From Leucogyrophana mollusca (lineage: Eukaryota; Basidiomycota; Agaricomycetes; Boletales), in the NCBI GenBank assembly GCA_021014945.1, contig MU266372.1, forward strand, positions 90,303 through 154,302: 64,000 nucleotides of DNA. The letters are read 5' to 3'. Positions 49,295 through 60,349 of the stretch are shown one piece after another; positions within the stretch are counted from its first letter, which is position 1, and the number at the start of each line of letters is the position of its first letter. The position numbers and the translations under genes were made by a program. Below the pieces are notes generated by a model. It was not told the DNA's origin. It was given only the letters and a program-made list of their open reading frames with translations, and made no database searches.

Positions 49295-51956
49295 CTATGC
49301 GGAGCAAGGGATACAAACATCACGCTCTACGTTGGAATCATACACCTTCCTATTTTCTTCGGGATCATTGTTCATGGTCTTTACCGCAGCCCCTTCGTGA
49401 CCCTCTACTGTGAATGCCAAAGGAAATGCAGCGGGTTGTGTTCTCAAGTAGTACATCCCGGTTTTCAGGCCCCTTTTCCACCCGTAGAAGTGCATACTCG
49501 TCTGCCAGGTAATTATGAGCCACACCTCATTTCGAGGTACAAATTGTGCGTACCAGCGATTGTGTAGTAGGTGCGGCCACATAGATGGTGAGGCTCTGGC
49601 TTTGACAAATAAAGGGAGCTCTTCCTACCGCGAGGTCGATAATAGCCTGTTGGCTGATCTCCCATGCAGTTTTGAAGAGATCTTTAAGATGAGCAGGGAT
49701 GTGTTCGATATGCTGTATAGAACCTTCAAAACGATGAATCAGAGACGACACCTCGCCAATCAACCCAGTACATACCACGACCCTCAAACAACTGACGCCT
49801 AACATTTGGAGTCCACAACCCAAGTCCACTGAGTTCATGTACGAGCGTGGAAGATACCACTTGAAACTCGCCAGACAATACTCGACGATTGAAAAGGTTG
49901 CTACAGAAGGATAAGTCGACGTGCAGAGTAAGCCATGGATACGTTACCTCATCGGAACTTCTATCCCCTCTGAAAAACCTAGGATTTGACTCGTGCTCGC
50001 TGTTGGCATAAGTGCAACCAAGAGGGAATTACGGAGGCCATATTTCGCGATGCGCGCGCGTAATGACGTCCAATCCCACATATCGCTGGGGGCTACCCCC
50101 CACAGATCGAATTGAAGGCTACCGTGCCATGCGTTGGAGTCGGTCCAAGAGTCGTACGCTCCATCACCAACTGCCAACTCGCAACTCGCATCAAGGGTGG
50201 CATGATAAATGGTCTCGAAGATCCGAGCGTTCAACTCCAGAGCGGCCGATGACTCGACGGGCAAACGGAGACGATAAAATGTTTCGACCAACCCTTGGAC
50301 GCCTACCCCAATTGCACGATGCCGTACGCTTGAGCGCCTGGCATCTGGGGTAGGATATATCCCAGCATCGATAACACGATTCAGATTCACGGTGACGATC
50401 TTGGTCACTCTGTGAAGATCCTGGAAGTCAAATGTCTGGTCTGCTAGAACGAAACTTGGCAACGCGACAGATGCCAAGTTACACACGGCGGTCTCCTCGT
50501 CGGATGAGAACTGGATAATTTCCGTGCAAAGATTGGAACATGTGATGGTACCAAGATGATTGTGGTTGCTCTTCACTGTGCACCAATTAGGAACAATACA
50601 GAACGCAATAAATGTCGCGTACCATTTGTCGCGTCCTTGTACAACATAAATGGCATTCCCGTCTCCACTTGAACTTGAATAATTTTCTGCCATAATTCTC
50701 GGGCAGGAAACGACTTTTTTCGCACATCCGCACGCTCATAGGAGGCGTAGAGATCTTCGAACTCTTCTCCATACGAAGAGCTGAGGAGGGGTGCCGAACG
50801 AGGACAAAATAATGTCCACAAGGCGTCCGACTCGACTCGTTTCATACTAGGGGGGAATTACTGTGAGCCGTTCCAAAACATATGAAGTAACACTAACAAG
50901 AGATCCGGAATCCATAATGCGTAAAAGAGGTTTCGCGCCCGCATTTCTTCCTTACCGTGGTTTCTACGGAGGTCCAGAAATTCGAATATCTCCATATGCC
51001 ATGGCTCCAGGTAAACAGCCATGGCACCCGGTCGTTTATTAACCCCTTGGTCAACAAGATTAACTGATTCATTGAAAAGCTTCAATAAAGGAACCAATCC
51101 GGCCGCAGTAATCCCGGTATCTGGATCAACACTTCTAAACAGAGCTGATAAGCCGGCATTCAACGCGATATAAACACGACCAACAAACCCGGATGCAGGT
51201 ACGTCATGCACACTGATCCCAATGCCACCGGTTTCCTCGCTGATCGTGGCACATTTTCGAAGACATGCATACATGTCATCCCGGCTGTTGCAGGGAAGGG
51301 GGAGAAGGAAGCAGGAAGCAAGTTGTCCGTTCCTAAACCCGGCGTTGTAGAGCGTGGGAGAGGCGTGAATGAAGTAACGTCTGGACATAAGATCGTAGGT
51401 TTCGATGATATGCTCCAGGTCCTCGTTATGAATTGCCACTGCGACACGCATGAACAAATGTTGAGGACGTTCCATTGGCACCCGGTTAATATCACTGGCA
51501 AGATAACTATTCGATAGTGTTTTCACGGCAAAGCTAGATGTCCATAATCAGCTCATTAATCTGGAGATCAAAGATGCAGATCGTACTAGTCCAGATCGAA
51601 ATCTCGACTTTGTACAATTGCACTGTCCAACTCATCCGCATGCATCCTAACATATTTCAAGAAGCTCGCCCGGAGGGAAAGTGTTCGGCCTTCAATACAT
51701 TAACATTGACCACCATTGACTGTTTTATTATGGGACATTACCTGGAAAATAAAGTCCTTCCATAGCTGTGGAAAATCGCTTTGGTGTCTTTTTGTAAAGA
51801 CGAGACATTTCAATTCTCCCGGCCAGTAAAGCGTAGTGAGGATGCTCCGCGGTCAGGTTTGCAGCCGTCTCTGCGACGTGTTTCTATCACGTCGTTAACA
51901 TCAACGGCATATCAAATAGATCCTGATTGTCTCACCTCCAACTCGGCGCTCGTCAT
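49295..51956 (-). CDS. Ribonucleotide reductase large subunit, divergent copy
   Basis: Class Ia RNR alpha subunit, reduces NDPs to dNDPs. Spliced protein: 'MTSAELE' joins '[19 protein letters not shown]', then '[20 protein letters not shown]' and 'YFAVKTL'. Active-site features are all present: first thiyl-pair Cys in 'ASCFLL', the loop 'SNLCTE' (Asn, Cys, Glu), second Cys in '[11 protein letters not shown]', '[11 protein letters not shown]', the Tyr pair in '[10 protein letters not shown]', and the C-terminal shuttle 'CIPCSA'. About nine GT-AG introns splice perfectly, for example 'IPDLF' to 'MKRVES' (intron near 50850-50898) and 'EGRGSIQHI' (intron near 49696-49750). The N-terminal ATP-cone that should precede 'MTSAELE' was not found in frame; an exon near 52000-52100 ('YKLDLKFVNVER') may hold part of it. 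The start is therefore uncertain. The copy is more diverged than expected for the essential housekeeping gene, suggesting a paralogue. Confidence 0.82.
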
Positions 51957-52970
51957 CCTAGCTTTATAAGTAGTGCGGGAAATGTTTAATACCCTGAACG
52001 ATTTAATTAGTATACACGGCACATTTCCCTTTTTTTAAGTACGCACCGCTCGACATTGACGAACTTCAAGTCCAATTTGTACGTAGCCTGCATTAACCAC
52101 TCAATCACTTAGTACATTCATGCGAGACCCATTTCGCGCACCCACCCTTTCCAATCGACTTTTCAGCTGCAAGACACATCAATGTACACGTCGCACAACA
52201 CAGAGACCCCACATACCTTATCAGCATTAAACTGTTCAACCCTTCTACACAACAATTGTGTTAAGGAAGACGTAACAACAGCATATATGGAAAACATCGA
52301 TACACACCCATCTACAAAAGCCCATGTCAAGACGAAAAACATTCAAGTAAACTATCCACTCACCTGCTTTGACTATTTCGAATAATAAAGAGGGGCTCAT
52401 TGTTCCAGCGGTGAATAGAGATATCAATCCAACAAAACATAGTTAGGTATTTATCGGTAAGACCAGAGGTAACGTAGCAATGCCATACCCACGACAAAAG
52501 CTTACAACGCTGCGTCATTATCCCATCCCATCGTCATAAAAGCCAGACTTTTAAAATGGTTAGTATAAAGAAACAAAGCGACTCGTTATTGCAGATTACA
52601 CACCGCAATACACCGTTACCGCTAACTCCAAGAAACCCACTCCAGGAAACTCAAATGATCAAAGTGATTTCGCGAGAATCATAGATACATCCAAATACGC
52701 ACATAATGTAGACCGAATTTCGAGTAATGCACCTATACTAGTATCACCAATAACAAATGAGCAGCGTGGGTGGGAAACAGACAGTAAGGAGGGACATTTG
52801 ACATGATGAATGACTTACGACGTCGCACCAACAACCCACAACCACAGAAACACTAGCACCCGACAAGTTGACTCCATCCAAATATTGAAAGCCGCCAAAC
52901 GTTCGTGCATTTTACACGAATGTAAAAAACAAAAACGTAAGCTGTCATATAGATCCAATCTATCCTCATA

Positions 52971-53074
52971 ATGTGTCAGTGTACCTTACTGGAGATGTCA
53001 TGCACCAACTAGTCCTGAAACCAAATAATGTGTCAGTGTACCTTGCTGGAGATGTTACAGTCCTGAAACCAAAT
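52971..53074. repeat. Imperfect two-unit tandem repeat
   Basis: Two units of about 57 and 47 bp, each beginning ATGTGTCAGTGTACCTT and ending CCTGAAACCAAAT. The second unit lacks about 10 bp. Not evidently coding. Confidence 0.7.
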
Positions 53075-53572
53075 GCCCAGCGTAAGATAAATCGTCTAAA
53101 CGGCATACACACATGTCAACCAAATAAGTATAATACAAAGGTGGAAGACCGGAATACCACTTACATCGTAATATTCGCAACTAAGAGCCCAAAGACCATA
53201 TCTCCACAAAAGATGCATTGAACTAGTCCACATTGACCAACGTCCTCCCCCAGCGCCACTGTAAACAAACCACATACGATACTCACATAAGGCATACCAA
53301 AACATACTCCTTAACACACCACGCCGAATTCAGTGCGACGGATTCGGTCACTCCAGCGACACCTTCTAGCAATAACCAAGAATGAGATAGGCACGGGGTA
53401 AAAGGTCGTCTTGATGCTACTTACGATGCACGGCGCGGAGCGCCATAAAACCCATGTTCTAAAAACGATACCTGAGGGCTTGGCAAGTGAGACAAACCCG
53501 TACAAGTGGAGATCTACGTCCTAACCAGTCTGGAAAACAAAAAACAGGATGAATGTTCCTAGTTTTCAAACT

Positions 53573-53579
53573 TATAAAT
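53573..53579 (+). promoter_or_regulatory. TATA box of first nucleotidyltransferase-like gene
   Basis: TATAAAT 63 bp before the ATG at 53636. It lies downstream of the other in-frame ATG (53549), which is therefore an unlikely start. Confidence 0.45.
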
Positions 53580-53635
53580 GTGACACTAACTGTACCCACC
53601 TGCCTCATTGTGAACCCGGACATCTTACTACTACA

Positions 53636-54904
53636 ATGCCCCAAACCTTTACTTGGTCATCCTTGGAACTCGCTCTTTTCAAACTCGACACCGTCGGGAT
53701 TTGTGCGACCTTTGATCACCTGACGCCGGATGTTATAGTGCGCATTGGTGGCTTGAACCACAATCTCCAATCCCTCGTACGTTTTTACACAGCAACGGCA
53801 TGGGACGTGGACGAATTTATTCGTCAACGTTTTTCCAATCCTACCACATTTCGGCTTGCATTAGATTCATCGAACTCTATCATCGCAGGGCTTGCGCCCT
53901 ACCACTTTTTTGGACGTACCCCACTCCAGAACGACACAGAATTCGAGATCTTGGTCGGATATGACGGCCTTCGTATCATGGGCCATTTCATCAACCATTC
54001 TGGTTATACGTTTCTTCCCGAAACCTGGAAATGGGATACTAACGATTTCTCCACCTCCGCGATGATATTCCCAACCAATGCCAGAATCAGATCGCAAGCA
54101 TTTCATCGTATTCGATTTCCTGCCATCAAGACATTTCGGTTTAGCAGACTCGTCAATCACCACTTACAAACCGTTCGTCTGACTTTACTCACATGTGATC
54201 CGATCCATTATGTGTTATTGTCCCCTTCAAGTAAGTCTACTCGACCTATACATCTTCGCTCTCAGCATGTAGTCCTGAATACCAATTCACAGCTAAGTTG
54301 GTATCATTCATAACCGCAACCTACGCTGCTTCGATTTTCCCGAAATCCACCTTTTCTACAAATCGCGAGTACTATTGCGATACGCAGGCTTCCCCCACAG
54401 ACCCATCTTTCCGGTGGTTCAGGGACTTGGATACTAGCCACGTCATTATTCCGCCGGGTCACCCAGAAACGCGGGAAACTCAAAGTAGTATTAGATCGAT
54501 CAGTGATCCGAGATCGTGGATCCTTCCTTTTAACGAAAAGGGTAGGTTAACTTTTACTATGCTATTGGCGGTCGTTGATCAGACAAAGGAGAACGCCATA
54601 AACTTCCACGCAAATACGATGCTCAACTCCACCAAAAATTTGAAATTCTGAACTGGGTATCTTCTATTCCGGAGGAAGGTACATATCTAAGAATAACCGA
54701 ACCTTTCGTCAGCAGGTAAGCTCTTGCGTATCCTACTCCTGTTACCGCTAATCCTAGTAGTTCTCGTGCGATGCTTTTAGGAACGATACAAGATTTTTTC
54801 ACCCCAGATGGACATTAACTGCGAAGAAAGGCGCCGGACTGAACTATGAATGTAATACTAAAGACCAGTGCTGTATTGATGCACTCGACATCCCCTCGTC
54901 GTAA
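53636..54904 (+). CDS. Nucleotidyltransferase-like family protein, copy 1 (degenerate motif)
   Basis: Member of a lineage-specific Agaricomycete family with a helical F-box-like N-terminus and a nucleotidyltransferase-like core; function unknown. Starts 'MPQTFTWSSLELALFKLDTV'. The core region 'SIIAGLAPYHFFGRTPLQND' then 'TEFEILV' aligns with 'SGSQVVQFF...DSDLDIF' of the next gene, but both the Gly-Ser and the Asp-x-Asp carboxylates are lost. Four exons: 53636-54231, 54293-54541, 54583-54715 and 54781-54904. The introns are 61, 41 and 65 nt, all GT-AG. A stop at 54649 in the unspliced frame is avoided by the 41-nt intron. The last exon ends 'DALDIPSS', TAA at 54902-54904, only 2 bp before the ATG of the paralogue. 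Confidence 0.65.
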
Positions 54905-54906
54905 CG

Positions 54907-56155
54907 ATGAGTATCAATGATAACATCCCTTTCTCTATTCTCTCACAGCTAGAAAGTACTCTATTCACACTTCGCATGGAGAACATCTCCATATTCCTCT
55001 CTACTCTGTCGTTGCGAGATCTATTCGCACTCCAGAGTACCAACTCACGCCTTCGAAGCCTCGTACAGGCTTTCAAATCTACTCGTTGGGATATCAATGC
55101 GCTCTTCTCTAAATTCTTTTCCGACCCCCTTATTTTTCGTCGCCAGTTATATGCCTGTGACGCCATCGTTTCGGGCTCACAAGTTGTGCAATTTTTTGCG
55201 AATGTTCAATATCCAGACAGTGACCTGGACATCTTCCTCTGCTTAGAAGGAGCTTTGCCGATGGCACGATGGCTAACAGCAAACGGTTACTTATTCCAAC
55301 CAGCGTCGTATCTCCAAACACACGTGGAAAGATTCATTCTCTCACTATCTCGCGAATTCGACTTACGCTCGGCACCGTACAAGCCCCGGTATCTCGACGA
55401 ACAAATCATCGCAGTCTTAAACTTCTATAAACATATAGGCGGAATCCAGACAATGAAAGTGCAGATAATAATCGTTCCCCATAATCCAATCCGTCATGTA
55501 CTGGATTTCCACTCCAGTAAGTTAAACGGTACCCTTCTCGATCCGTGCCACCATACTGAACTGATATGCGTACTTTCAGCCCTTGTGATGAATTTCATTG
55601 CCTGGGATCGAGCCGTTTCCATCTTTCCCAACCAGAGTTTCGTCGACAATTGCTCTTTCGTAGCACACTTATCTAAAACTCAATACCCCACACCCCGGTG
55701 GTCACGCAAATGGGCAAACCGCGGCTATCGGATGGTCCACGCGCGCGACGACGACCATCGGCAAAGTATATGGACAGGTTCCAGGACGACAAGCGACTCG
55801 AAATGTTGGATAATTCATCTAGACACAACGGGTACCATCCACTGCACTATGGTACTTCACACACTAATACCCATCACAGATGTCAAAACTAGCATCCCAA
55901 TCAATACCAAAACATGGAAAACCGTCCCGTTCGATGTTTTTGACTGCACATCTGGCATTACAAAACAGCGTGCGTCTGTAAGACTGACCGACCCATATAT
56001 CTGGAGGTAAGAACTATTTATTATTGTACCTACGTTCTAATGACACTTACATCACCAGCACACAAGCGTATATCATGGGGAATGTTCGATGGAGATACGG
56101 AACCCCCCTACCTCCAGCAATCACCAACTTTGCGGCCTGGGACAACGTACTGTAA
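54907..56155 (+). CDS. Nucleotidyltransferase-like family protein, copy 2
   Basis: Paralogue of the preceding gene, about 378 residues. 'LSLRDLFALQSTNSRLRSLV' resembles an F-box-type helix pair. The core 'AIVSGSQVVQFF' followed by 'YPDSDLDIFL' carries the Gly-Ser and Asp-x-Asp pattern of the nucleotidyltransferase fold. Exons: 54907-55516, 55580-56006, 56059-56155. The first intron (63 nt, gtaagt to tttcag) is a multiple of three with no stop, so it also reads through; its position matches the first intron of copy 1, and removing it restores alignment ('HSS' to 'TLVMNFIAWDRAVSIFP'). The last exon ends 'NFAAWDNVL', TAA 56153-56155, and overlaps an antisense frame of the next gene. An internal ATG at 54976 is an alternative start given the 2-bp gap to copy 1. 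Confidence 0.65.
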
Positions 56156-56228
56156 TATTGATCCCAAGTATTATACACGAACGGAAATCTGTATGCAAAC
56201 CACCTTCCAGTAATAAATCGAATACATC

Positions 56229-56820
56229 CTACGAAAGCCGATGAGTAAGCCATCTAAGTCAGCCTAATATCAGAGTCTAAACTTCGAGTATTATGCAGAT
56301 AGTGGTACTCACAACCCTATAATGGTATCAACAAGTCTCAGGTCACCAGACGTCATTTGTAGCGCACGACAACTTGATCTACATCCACCTTTCACAACCA
56401 CAATGTTGCCATACCATAGCAAATCAAACATGCGCCCCACACAAGCATTAGCGAGGCTCCTAACAGGATCTCGAACTGTAAAAACCCAGAACGGATTTTT
56501 CAGCTTGAACGATGTTCCTGGCACATGAGATATCATGGTGGTGTTGACGGTTGACGGAAACCACCGATGCAGATCCAAATCGTTGATACAATAAGGTGGG
56601 ATGCTTTCCGCTGACGTTGGACGAATCTCTGTCCACATCGGTCGAGATCGCGTGTCTCCTGTTGCGAAAATCACGGTTCGAAACGTCCAGACCTGCGTCT
56701 ACGCATTACGAACAATGAGCTCCACGTAGACACAATACGTAGATCAACACTCACCGGATTCCAAGCAACTAAGCGACTTTCCCCAATAACATCCTCGCGA
56801 GTGACGTATTGTTCTTCCAT
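56229..56820 (-). CDS. Hypothetical protein, minus strand, 3' end uncertain
   Basis: No family recognised. Exon 1 starts at ATG 56820, 'MEEQYVTREDVIGESRLVAW', and a gtgagt intron (about 56701-56754) joins 'AWNPTQVWTFRTVIFATGD'. Then come 'SRPMWTEIRPTSAES', 'HVPGTSFKLKNPFWVFTVRD' and 'YGNIVVVKGG'. After 'LVDTIIG' a gtgagt intron (about 56256-56314) leads to 'LWLTHRLS' and a stop at 56229-56231. A further intron there could instead extend the protein to 56047, antisense to the last exon of the preceding gene. The first two exons have convincing coding character. Confidence 0.45.
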
Positions 56821-57890
56821 TGTTATGCAGCTGCGTAACAGGAATCTGAAACCTATCGGGTCAGGGCTTACGCATGTCACTTCCCGTCCTGTACAACTTA
56901 CCGTCTTTTACCATGTACACTAGGGGTCTAAAGCAGATGATTGTGGAGACGCCTGTGGGTTCAGGCCAAGATGTGGGGAACAATGATGCCAAGGACGAAA
57001 CGCCGTTTGAAACACGCAGCCCGAATGATGAGCGAGAGATGGCAATATCCCAACTGAGAAACAAGATGCGAGTAAGGGGCGACTGCAGTAGATGACTGTA
57101 GCCAAAGAACGACAAGCGGAATGAGATAATTGCTTACACATTGGCGTGAAACGTCACATTGCAATCAAGTGTTGGAGTGCGAATTGCTCTTAACGAGAAA
57201 TGTGTTAACAATACTTACAAAGTTAAACATAACTTACTGTTCAATAGCGGTAAAGCATCCACTGAGAGAAACCCTTCCTAGTATCAATGGATCCACTATA
57301 GTTGGGCCGGCGTAGAAAGGTCCGGCGTGAACACGTTTCGAAGTGCGTCCTAAACGTTTTGGCATCAACACGCCTTCTGCCCAGTAGAAAGTTCAGGACA
57401 AGTGGCGTCGATTTATCTGAGTTTACTCACCGATACTATATATCGAAAATGTCTGACAAGGAACCTCAGGGCGTCATATTTGATGTCCGCTACACTGCCC
57501 AACTTGGGTGTATTACATCGTTTTGCAAAAGGCGTCAGGTTCCATACCACTTTTATTTTTCTCACACTGTCTATTCTACTCATTTTTACCCTAGCTTTCA
57601 TTTGGAAGCCAACACGAGTTCCGGCATGGGTTGTGCCAAAACGTCACTGTCCATACTTCCAGAAAACGGCAACGGTACTGAAAGAGTCTAGCTGACAATG
57701 TCAAAAGAACATCAACATGGTACACACTGACACGCAGCAGTAGTTCCAGGAAACCAAGACAATCGACCACTACATCTAACAGACTACGTCGATATTTCGA
57801 GTCATTAACACACGTCATGCTGACACTAGCATCAGCGCTTTTGCGACTATAACCACAAAAGAAATGACGACGAGCCAATACGTCAACACT

Positions 57891-57898
57891 TATAAAAG
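57891..57898 (+). promoter_or_regulatory. TATA box near gene at 57937
   Basis: TATAAAAG lies only 25 bp before the first ATG (57916) and 46 bp before the second (57937), which favours the second as the start. Confidence 0.35.
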
Positions 57899-57936
57899 CC
57901 TCATCCCAATGTAACATGTCCACTCATAACATCGCA

Positions 57937-59190
57937 ATGGACAACACCATACTCGCTCATCTTGAACGCTGGCAACAGCAAAGGATCAAAGACGAATTGC
58001 CTCTTGTAAAGGCCGTGCAGTCTCTCGACACTGACTCTCCTCTTATCTACCTACATGCAGATGACAGATACAAGACCAGTTGGACGGTGAGTTCGCCACA
58101 CAATCAGGTAATACAACACTCTCAAGTATAGATTGTCATATAGATACACGATCAACGAACGAAGAAGGCCGCTCTATTTTGCCATGCTACAAGATGGCAA
58201 TGGTCATCTAACCTCAAGACGGGAAATTATGTTCCCCCGCGTGAACTCCCACCTCCGGGACTACCCCCAAGCCGAATGTAACTGACCATACAATTTGCCC
58301 ATCATAATACTCACCAATAATATTTTAGTCGCTCAATACCGTCTACCAATCAATGCTCCTTTACGTTTTGCTTTAACACCGACAACGACGAGTCATTTTT
58401 TGATCATCAGAAGGTTTGCCACGTTGATCTACTCCATATTATGCATTCGCTTATATACACCACAGGCCCTCGAGACATTTGCGAAACAAACGAAAGGGTT
58501 TAACAAGGATGAACGACCACGTCGTGACTGGCAAAACGGAGCAGGGGATCAGACTCGCTTTCTCATGACATGGAACATGTTCGAGAGAAAAAATCCATTC
58601 AATTCAAACTGGGCCGATAACATCAAATTTGACCTTCACCCCTGGATTCAAGACGCTATAAAATCCCGGCCGTATTTCGTACCCAACATCCACCGTCCAT
58701 CGTTGTTCACTCTCGATGACAACGTGCTCACCGATATCACTGATTCTGATTCCGTACACTTCAATCGTGGCGACGTTGTTTGGGTCTCATTCACACTGAA
58801 GTACATCGTGGGATCCGACTGGGCGCCACTATACACACCAGTAGATCTCGTTCGCGTCTACAGCGTACCTGCCGTAGACGACACAGACGAGTCTACTTCG
58901 ACATCTCATCCCGTCAACCGACGTCTCTCAGCAGGCGAAGTTATACTACCTGCTCTTGGTAAGCAGAAACCTCACGTTGATCTAAAGCGTGAAAATCGCT
59001 AACAGGCAAACCCACAGACACCGACGACGGCATGAATATCGACGAAGCGGCATCTTCTTCGCAGGTTGGGACCGAGGGTCTTAAGAGAAAGATAGAGGAT
59101 GATCATAACACAACAGGAACTCTCACAGATTCTGATAATAGTCCCCCTCCTCCCGTCACGCGGCGCACAGGGAAAAGAAGAGCGTTTTGA
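57937..59190 (+). CDS. Hypothetical protein with repeated 'DVVW' type beta domain, Agaricomycete-specific
   Basis: Function unknown. Spliced in frame from 'MDNTILAHLERWQQQRI' (or the ATG at 57916) through a gtgagt intron (58087-58141) to 'IHDQRTKKAALFCHATRWQW'. Then a gtaact intron (about 58279-58329) leads to 'CSFTFCFNTDNDESFFDHQK', and a gtttgc intron (about 58414-58466) to 'ALETFAKQTKGFNKDERPRR'. The main exon includes 'DQTRFLMTWNMFERKNPF', 'YFVPNIHRPSLFTLDDNVLT' and 'HFNRGDVVWVSFTLKYIVG'. A last gtaagc intron (58960-59005) leads to a low-complexity acidic and basic tail ending 'RRTGKRRAF', stop 59188-59190. The tail looks like a nuclear localisation signal. Similar proteins are, to my memory, common as lineage-specific families in Agaricomycetes; that is not verified here. 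Confidence 0.6.
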
Positions 59191-59662
59191 ATTAACATCA
59201 CATACTAGTTACAATATAGCACATGCACATCGACCACTGCTCGGGGATAACTGGTATCGTCACCGCACGAGGCCGTCACCTGGGTGTACTCTCTACGTAC
59301 TTGTAACGAGCCTCGATAGGAAATATACTTGGCTTTCGTTAACCTTGTAAACGTGACAGAGCGTATATCCTGACTTATCAGGTCCCGGGCCAACATCTTT
59401 ACCACCCAACAAGTGTACTCGGACCCACCACCCGACAGGAATTCCACGATCACCGATAGCGAGCGGCATATGAAGGATACAACACCAGTGAACAAGAACA
59501 TGAGGAGAGGATCAGTCAGAAGTACTTAGCTGAGCATACTGGCCACAGCTTAGACATTGTCTAATAAGGCTACTCATCCCCCGTAATACTATAATCGTGA
59601 CCGAGCTTGACTGACCGCACGGCGCACGCAATACATATCGCCATGATAATAGCTACTACTAA

Positions 59663-59698
59663 AGTGGGCCAGTCCCGGCAGGTACAAATCCCCGCTCA
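59663..59698 (+). repeat. Short repeat with B-box-like string, copy 1
   Basis: AGTGGGCC...CAGGTACAAATCCCCG. Similar to 60063-60098 at about three quarters of positions. GGTACAAATCC resembles the tRNA B-box consensus GGTTCGANTCC at most positions. An 8-bp inverted repeat (CTCACGGG/CCCGTGAG) follows. Confidence 0.4.
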
Positions 59699-60062
59699 CG
59701 GGATTTAGGTATGTGGCCCCGTGAGGAAAAGCTTTCTATACTTGTGCTCGTGTGAACAGTAAATGTTTATGTTTCTCTGTACAGTGTACACTATGCATTC
59801 TTTGACCATCACCATGGGTGGCATTTACTTCGATTTCTTCGATTTCGTTGATGACATCGATGGGATCGATGTACTTGTGTCTCCATCCTGTAGCACTATT
59901 GTTTCAATCCACTCTATTGGCTGCCTCCAAGCATGAATCAAATCTGACACCATAGAATATCTATTCGTATCCCTTGACCCACATGTGCCGAGAGAGACAA
60001 GAAAGTCGCAAACGTGGTGACGCTGTGCGATGGCACTTGCACAATCGACATAACCAGCTTAT

Positions 60063-60098
60063 AGTGGGCCAATCCTGACAGGTACGAGTCCCCGTTTC
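60063..60098 (+). repeat. Short repeat with B-box-like string, copy 2
   Basis: AGTGGGCC...CAGGTACGAGTCCCCG. GGTACGAGTCC differs from the B-box consensus at a single fixed position. No complete tRNA fold was found, so a tRNA-derived SINE remnant is a possibility only. Confidence 0.4.
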
Positions 60099-60349
60099 CA
60101 CTTACAAATAATATTTATGGTACTTAATACTTATCGTGTAAAGATACGATATACTGTCCTACAGAGTATATGATCACAGGTACCATATAATGTTCGTCGC
60201 GTACGTACGCTGTGGATGAGTGAGCAAATATACACTGTTAACGTGTTTTGGGACTAACTCTAGCCTTTCTTTTGTGCAGGTTCATCAGCAAACTCCTAAG
60301 GAACTGTACAAAACTGGACTCCGGGCTCTGGGGGATTCATCTAGCCAAA

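Larger units (their letters stand above)
51957..53635. other. Stretch between RNR and the nucleotidyltransferase-like pair
   Basis: AT-rich, with no gene supported. It may contain an unresolved 5' exon of the RNR gene near 52000-52100 and the promoters of the two divergent neighbours. A short imperfect tandem repeat at 52971-53074 is listed separately. Confidence 0.45.
59191..60340. other. Non-coding stretch with two diverged short repeats
   Basis: No gene found. It holds two related short sequences exactly 400 bp apart (listed separately). Both contain a string close to the RNA polymerase III B-box. Confidence 0.4.

Noticed and set aside
51586..51588. In-frame TAG in the RNR gene, suggesting a pseudogene
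   Set aside because: It lies at an intron start: splicing from gtacgatc to the TAG at about 51531 gives 'DFDLDYFAVKTL' without a stop. All other apparent breaks in this gene also resolved as introns.
53549..53635. Upstream ATG for the first nucleotidyltransferase-like gene
   Set aside because: It precedes the TATA box at 53573; the paralogue alignment also starts near 53636.
54649..54651. Premature stop in the first nucleotidyltransferase-like gene
   Set aside because: A 41-nt GT-AG intron (54542-54582) shifts into the frame that continues with protein-like sequence to 54904.
57302..57695. Overlapping plus-strand frames of 97-129 codons
   Set aside because: Two frames overlap each other with no domain, no splice logic and no promoter; probably non-coding upstream DNA of the 57937 gene.
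59663..60100. tRNA genes
   Set aside because: Only a B-box-like string is present; no acceptor, D or anticodon stems could be paired.
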